A stretch of 6,131 nt of DNA from SAR324 cluster bacterium (GTDB lineage Bacteria; SAR324; JACQKK01). Below are positions 5,472 to 6,131 of the stretch, in pieces. The notes under the pieces were generated by a model that was not told the origin of the DNA, did no database searches, and was given only the letters and a program-made list of their open reading frames with translations. A program made the translations under genes and the position numbers. The stretch's first letter is position 1, and every line of letters starts with the position of its first letter. The stretch is from assembly GCA_022572825.1 (NCBI GenBank), contig JACZVE010000203.1:1-6131 (forward strand). Direction: 5' to 3'.

Positions 5472-6116
5472 ATGATACGCAATGCCGGTGCCCGCCGTAG
5501 CGGGTTTCGCACAGGAGCTTTCTCCGCGGGGCTGATCGCCGCCGCGCTGCTCGCCCTGACGGCGGGGTGCGGGCAGTTCAACGACGATCCCTTCAACGGC
5601 GGCTTCATCGTCCGGCCGGAGTTCGACGAGTCCGCGCAGCAGAGCGCCAGCACCGGCGCGTCCACCACCCAGTCCATCACGTTCCCAGAGGGGGTGAATG
5701 AGAAGGTGCTGACCCTCATCGTGGGCCCCATCGTGATTACCCACGAAAAGACGCCTGGCGGGGGCATTCAGCCCTACACGAGCGAAGCGGAGGTGACCGA
5801 CACCAACCGTGAGCTGCTGGAGAAGGATGCCGAGCAGTCGGTGGTTTACCTGGAGATCGTGCAGCTACCGAACCCGGACAATGCGGTGGAGTTCGAGATC
5901 CCGCCGGACAATGCCGGGCGCTGGCAACTGATTGCGGTCGGTTTGCGAGAGAGGAGGGAGGCGCTGGAAGAAATACAGGACACGGACCCGATCTGGTACG
6001 GGTTCACCCCGGACTTTCTGGACGACGATGTGAAGCAGGGAGTGACGCAATTTACCCTCACCCTGCAGCCGGCCTGCAGTCTCACCACCACGCCCAGTCC
6101 GCCCTGTGCTCCATAG
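5472..6116 (+). CDS. Putative outer-membrane lipoprotein of unknown function
   Basis: 214 residues from the ATG at 5472, which has GGAG 6 nt upstream. An in-frame ATG at 5460 lacks a good SD and would only add four residues. The N-terminus is a lipoprotein signal: Arg-rich n-region (RNAGARRSGFR), hydrophobic GLIAAALLALTAG, then the lipid-accepting Cys33 (LTAGC). Gly at +2 rather than Asp predicts export to the outer membrane under the Lol rule. A Ser/Thr/Gln linker (about 54-70) leads to a beta-rich body with acidic stretches, for example VLTLIVGPIVITHE (79-92) and TQFTLTLQP (193-201). The tail has two cysteines (202 and 212) in a Pro/Thr-rich end that could form a disulfide. No family recognised. 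Position 24 bp after the barrel gene indicates one transcript and suggests the two proteins interact. Confidence 0.75.
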   Translation: MIRNAGARRSGFRTGAFSAGLIAAALLALTAGCGQFNDDPFNGGFIVRPEFDESAQQSASTGASTTQSITFPEGVNEKVLTLIVGPIVITHEKTPGGGIQPYTSEAEVTDTNRELLEKDAEQSVVYLEIVQLPNPDNAVEFEIPPDNAGRWQLIAVGLRERREALEEIQDTDPIWYGFTPDFLDDDVKQGVTQFTLTLQPACSLTTTPSPPCAP

Positions 6117-6131
6117 GATCACGGCCCGCCC

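Noticed and set aside
4137..5744. 535-codon open frame on the minus strand across the barrel and lipoprotein genes
   Set aside because: It is antisense to two genes with signal peptides, SDs and coherent folds. The product has no recognisable domain and looks like the GC-rich complement frame of Asp/Glu/Val-rich coding sequence.

Overview
The window looks like chromosomal DNA of a GC-rich Gram-negative bacterium. Evidence for an outer membrane comes from an OM-type beta-barrel ending in Phe, a lipobox lipoprotein with a non-Asp +2 residue, and an EnvC-type murein hydrolase activator. A proteobacterium is the most likely host. I cannot place it to class or genus. The ftsE-ftsX-envC linkage resembles what I recall from several deltaproteobacterial, zetaproteobacterial and related lineages, rather than the enteric ftsY-ftsE-ftsX order.

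Left part, minus strand (1-2379): a cell-division operon read right to left. It holds ftsE (ABC ATPase, GTG start at 2379), then ftsX (four-TM permease, 1623-730), then an envC-like gene that overlaps the ftsX stop by ATGA and runs off the left edge at base 1. FtsE hydrolyses ATP, FtsX passes the conformational change across the inner membrane, and the periplasmic coiled-coil EnvC-like factor recruits or activates peptidoglycan hydrolases at the septum. Only the signal peptide and coiled-coil half of EnvC lie in the window.

Middle (2380-3067): a long divergent intergenic region, visibly less GC-rich than the genes. I see no convincing gene in it. It is crowded with perfect short dyads, including a doubled CTATATAG palindrome and two hairpins sharing ATCCCTC. 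A perfect TATAAT faces ftsE, and weak promoter-like elements face right.

Right part, plus strand (3068-6116): three genes for exported proteins in a row. They are a Sec-exported FecR-domain protein without an anti-sigma or membrane segment, a protein with a short N-terminal beta-sandwich-like region followed by a predicted outer-membrane beta-barrel (TTG start), and a putative OM lipoprotein 24 bp downstream. The last two are almost certainly cotranscribed. The FecR gene is separated from them by 277 bp holding an imperfect 22-bp tandem repeat and a GC-rich palindrome. I do not recognise this trio as a named system. It is the best candidate here for an undescribed envelope or surface assembly. 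Its joint function is inferred from adjacency and localisation signals only.
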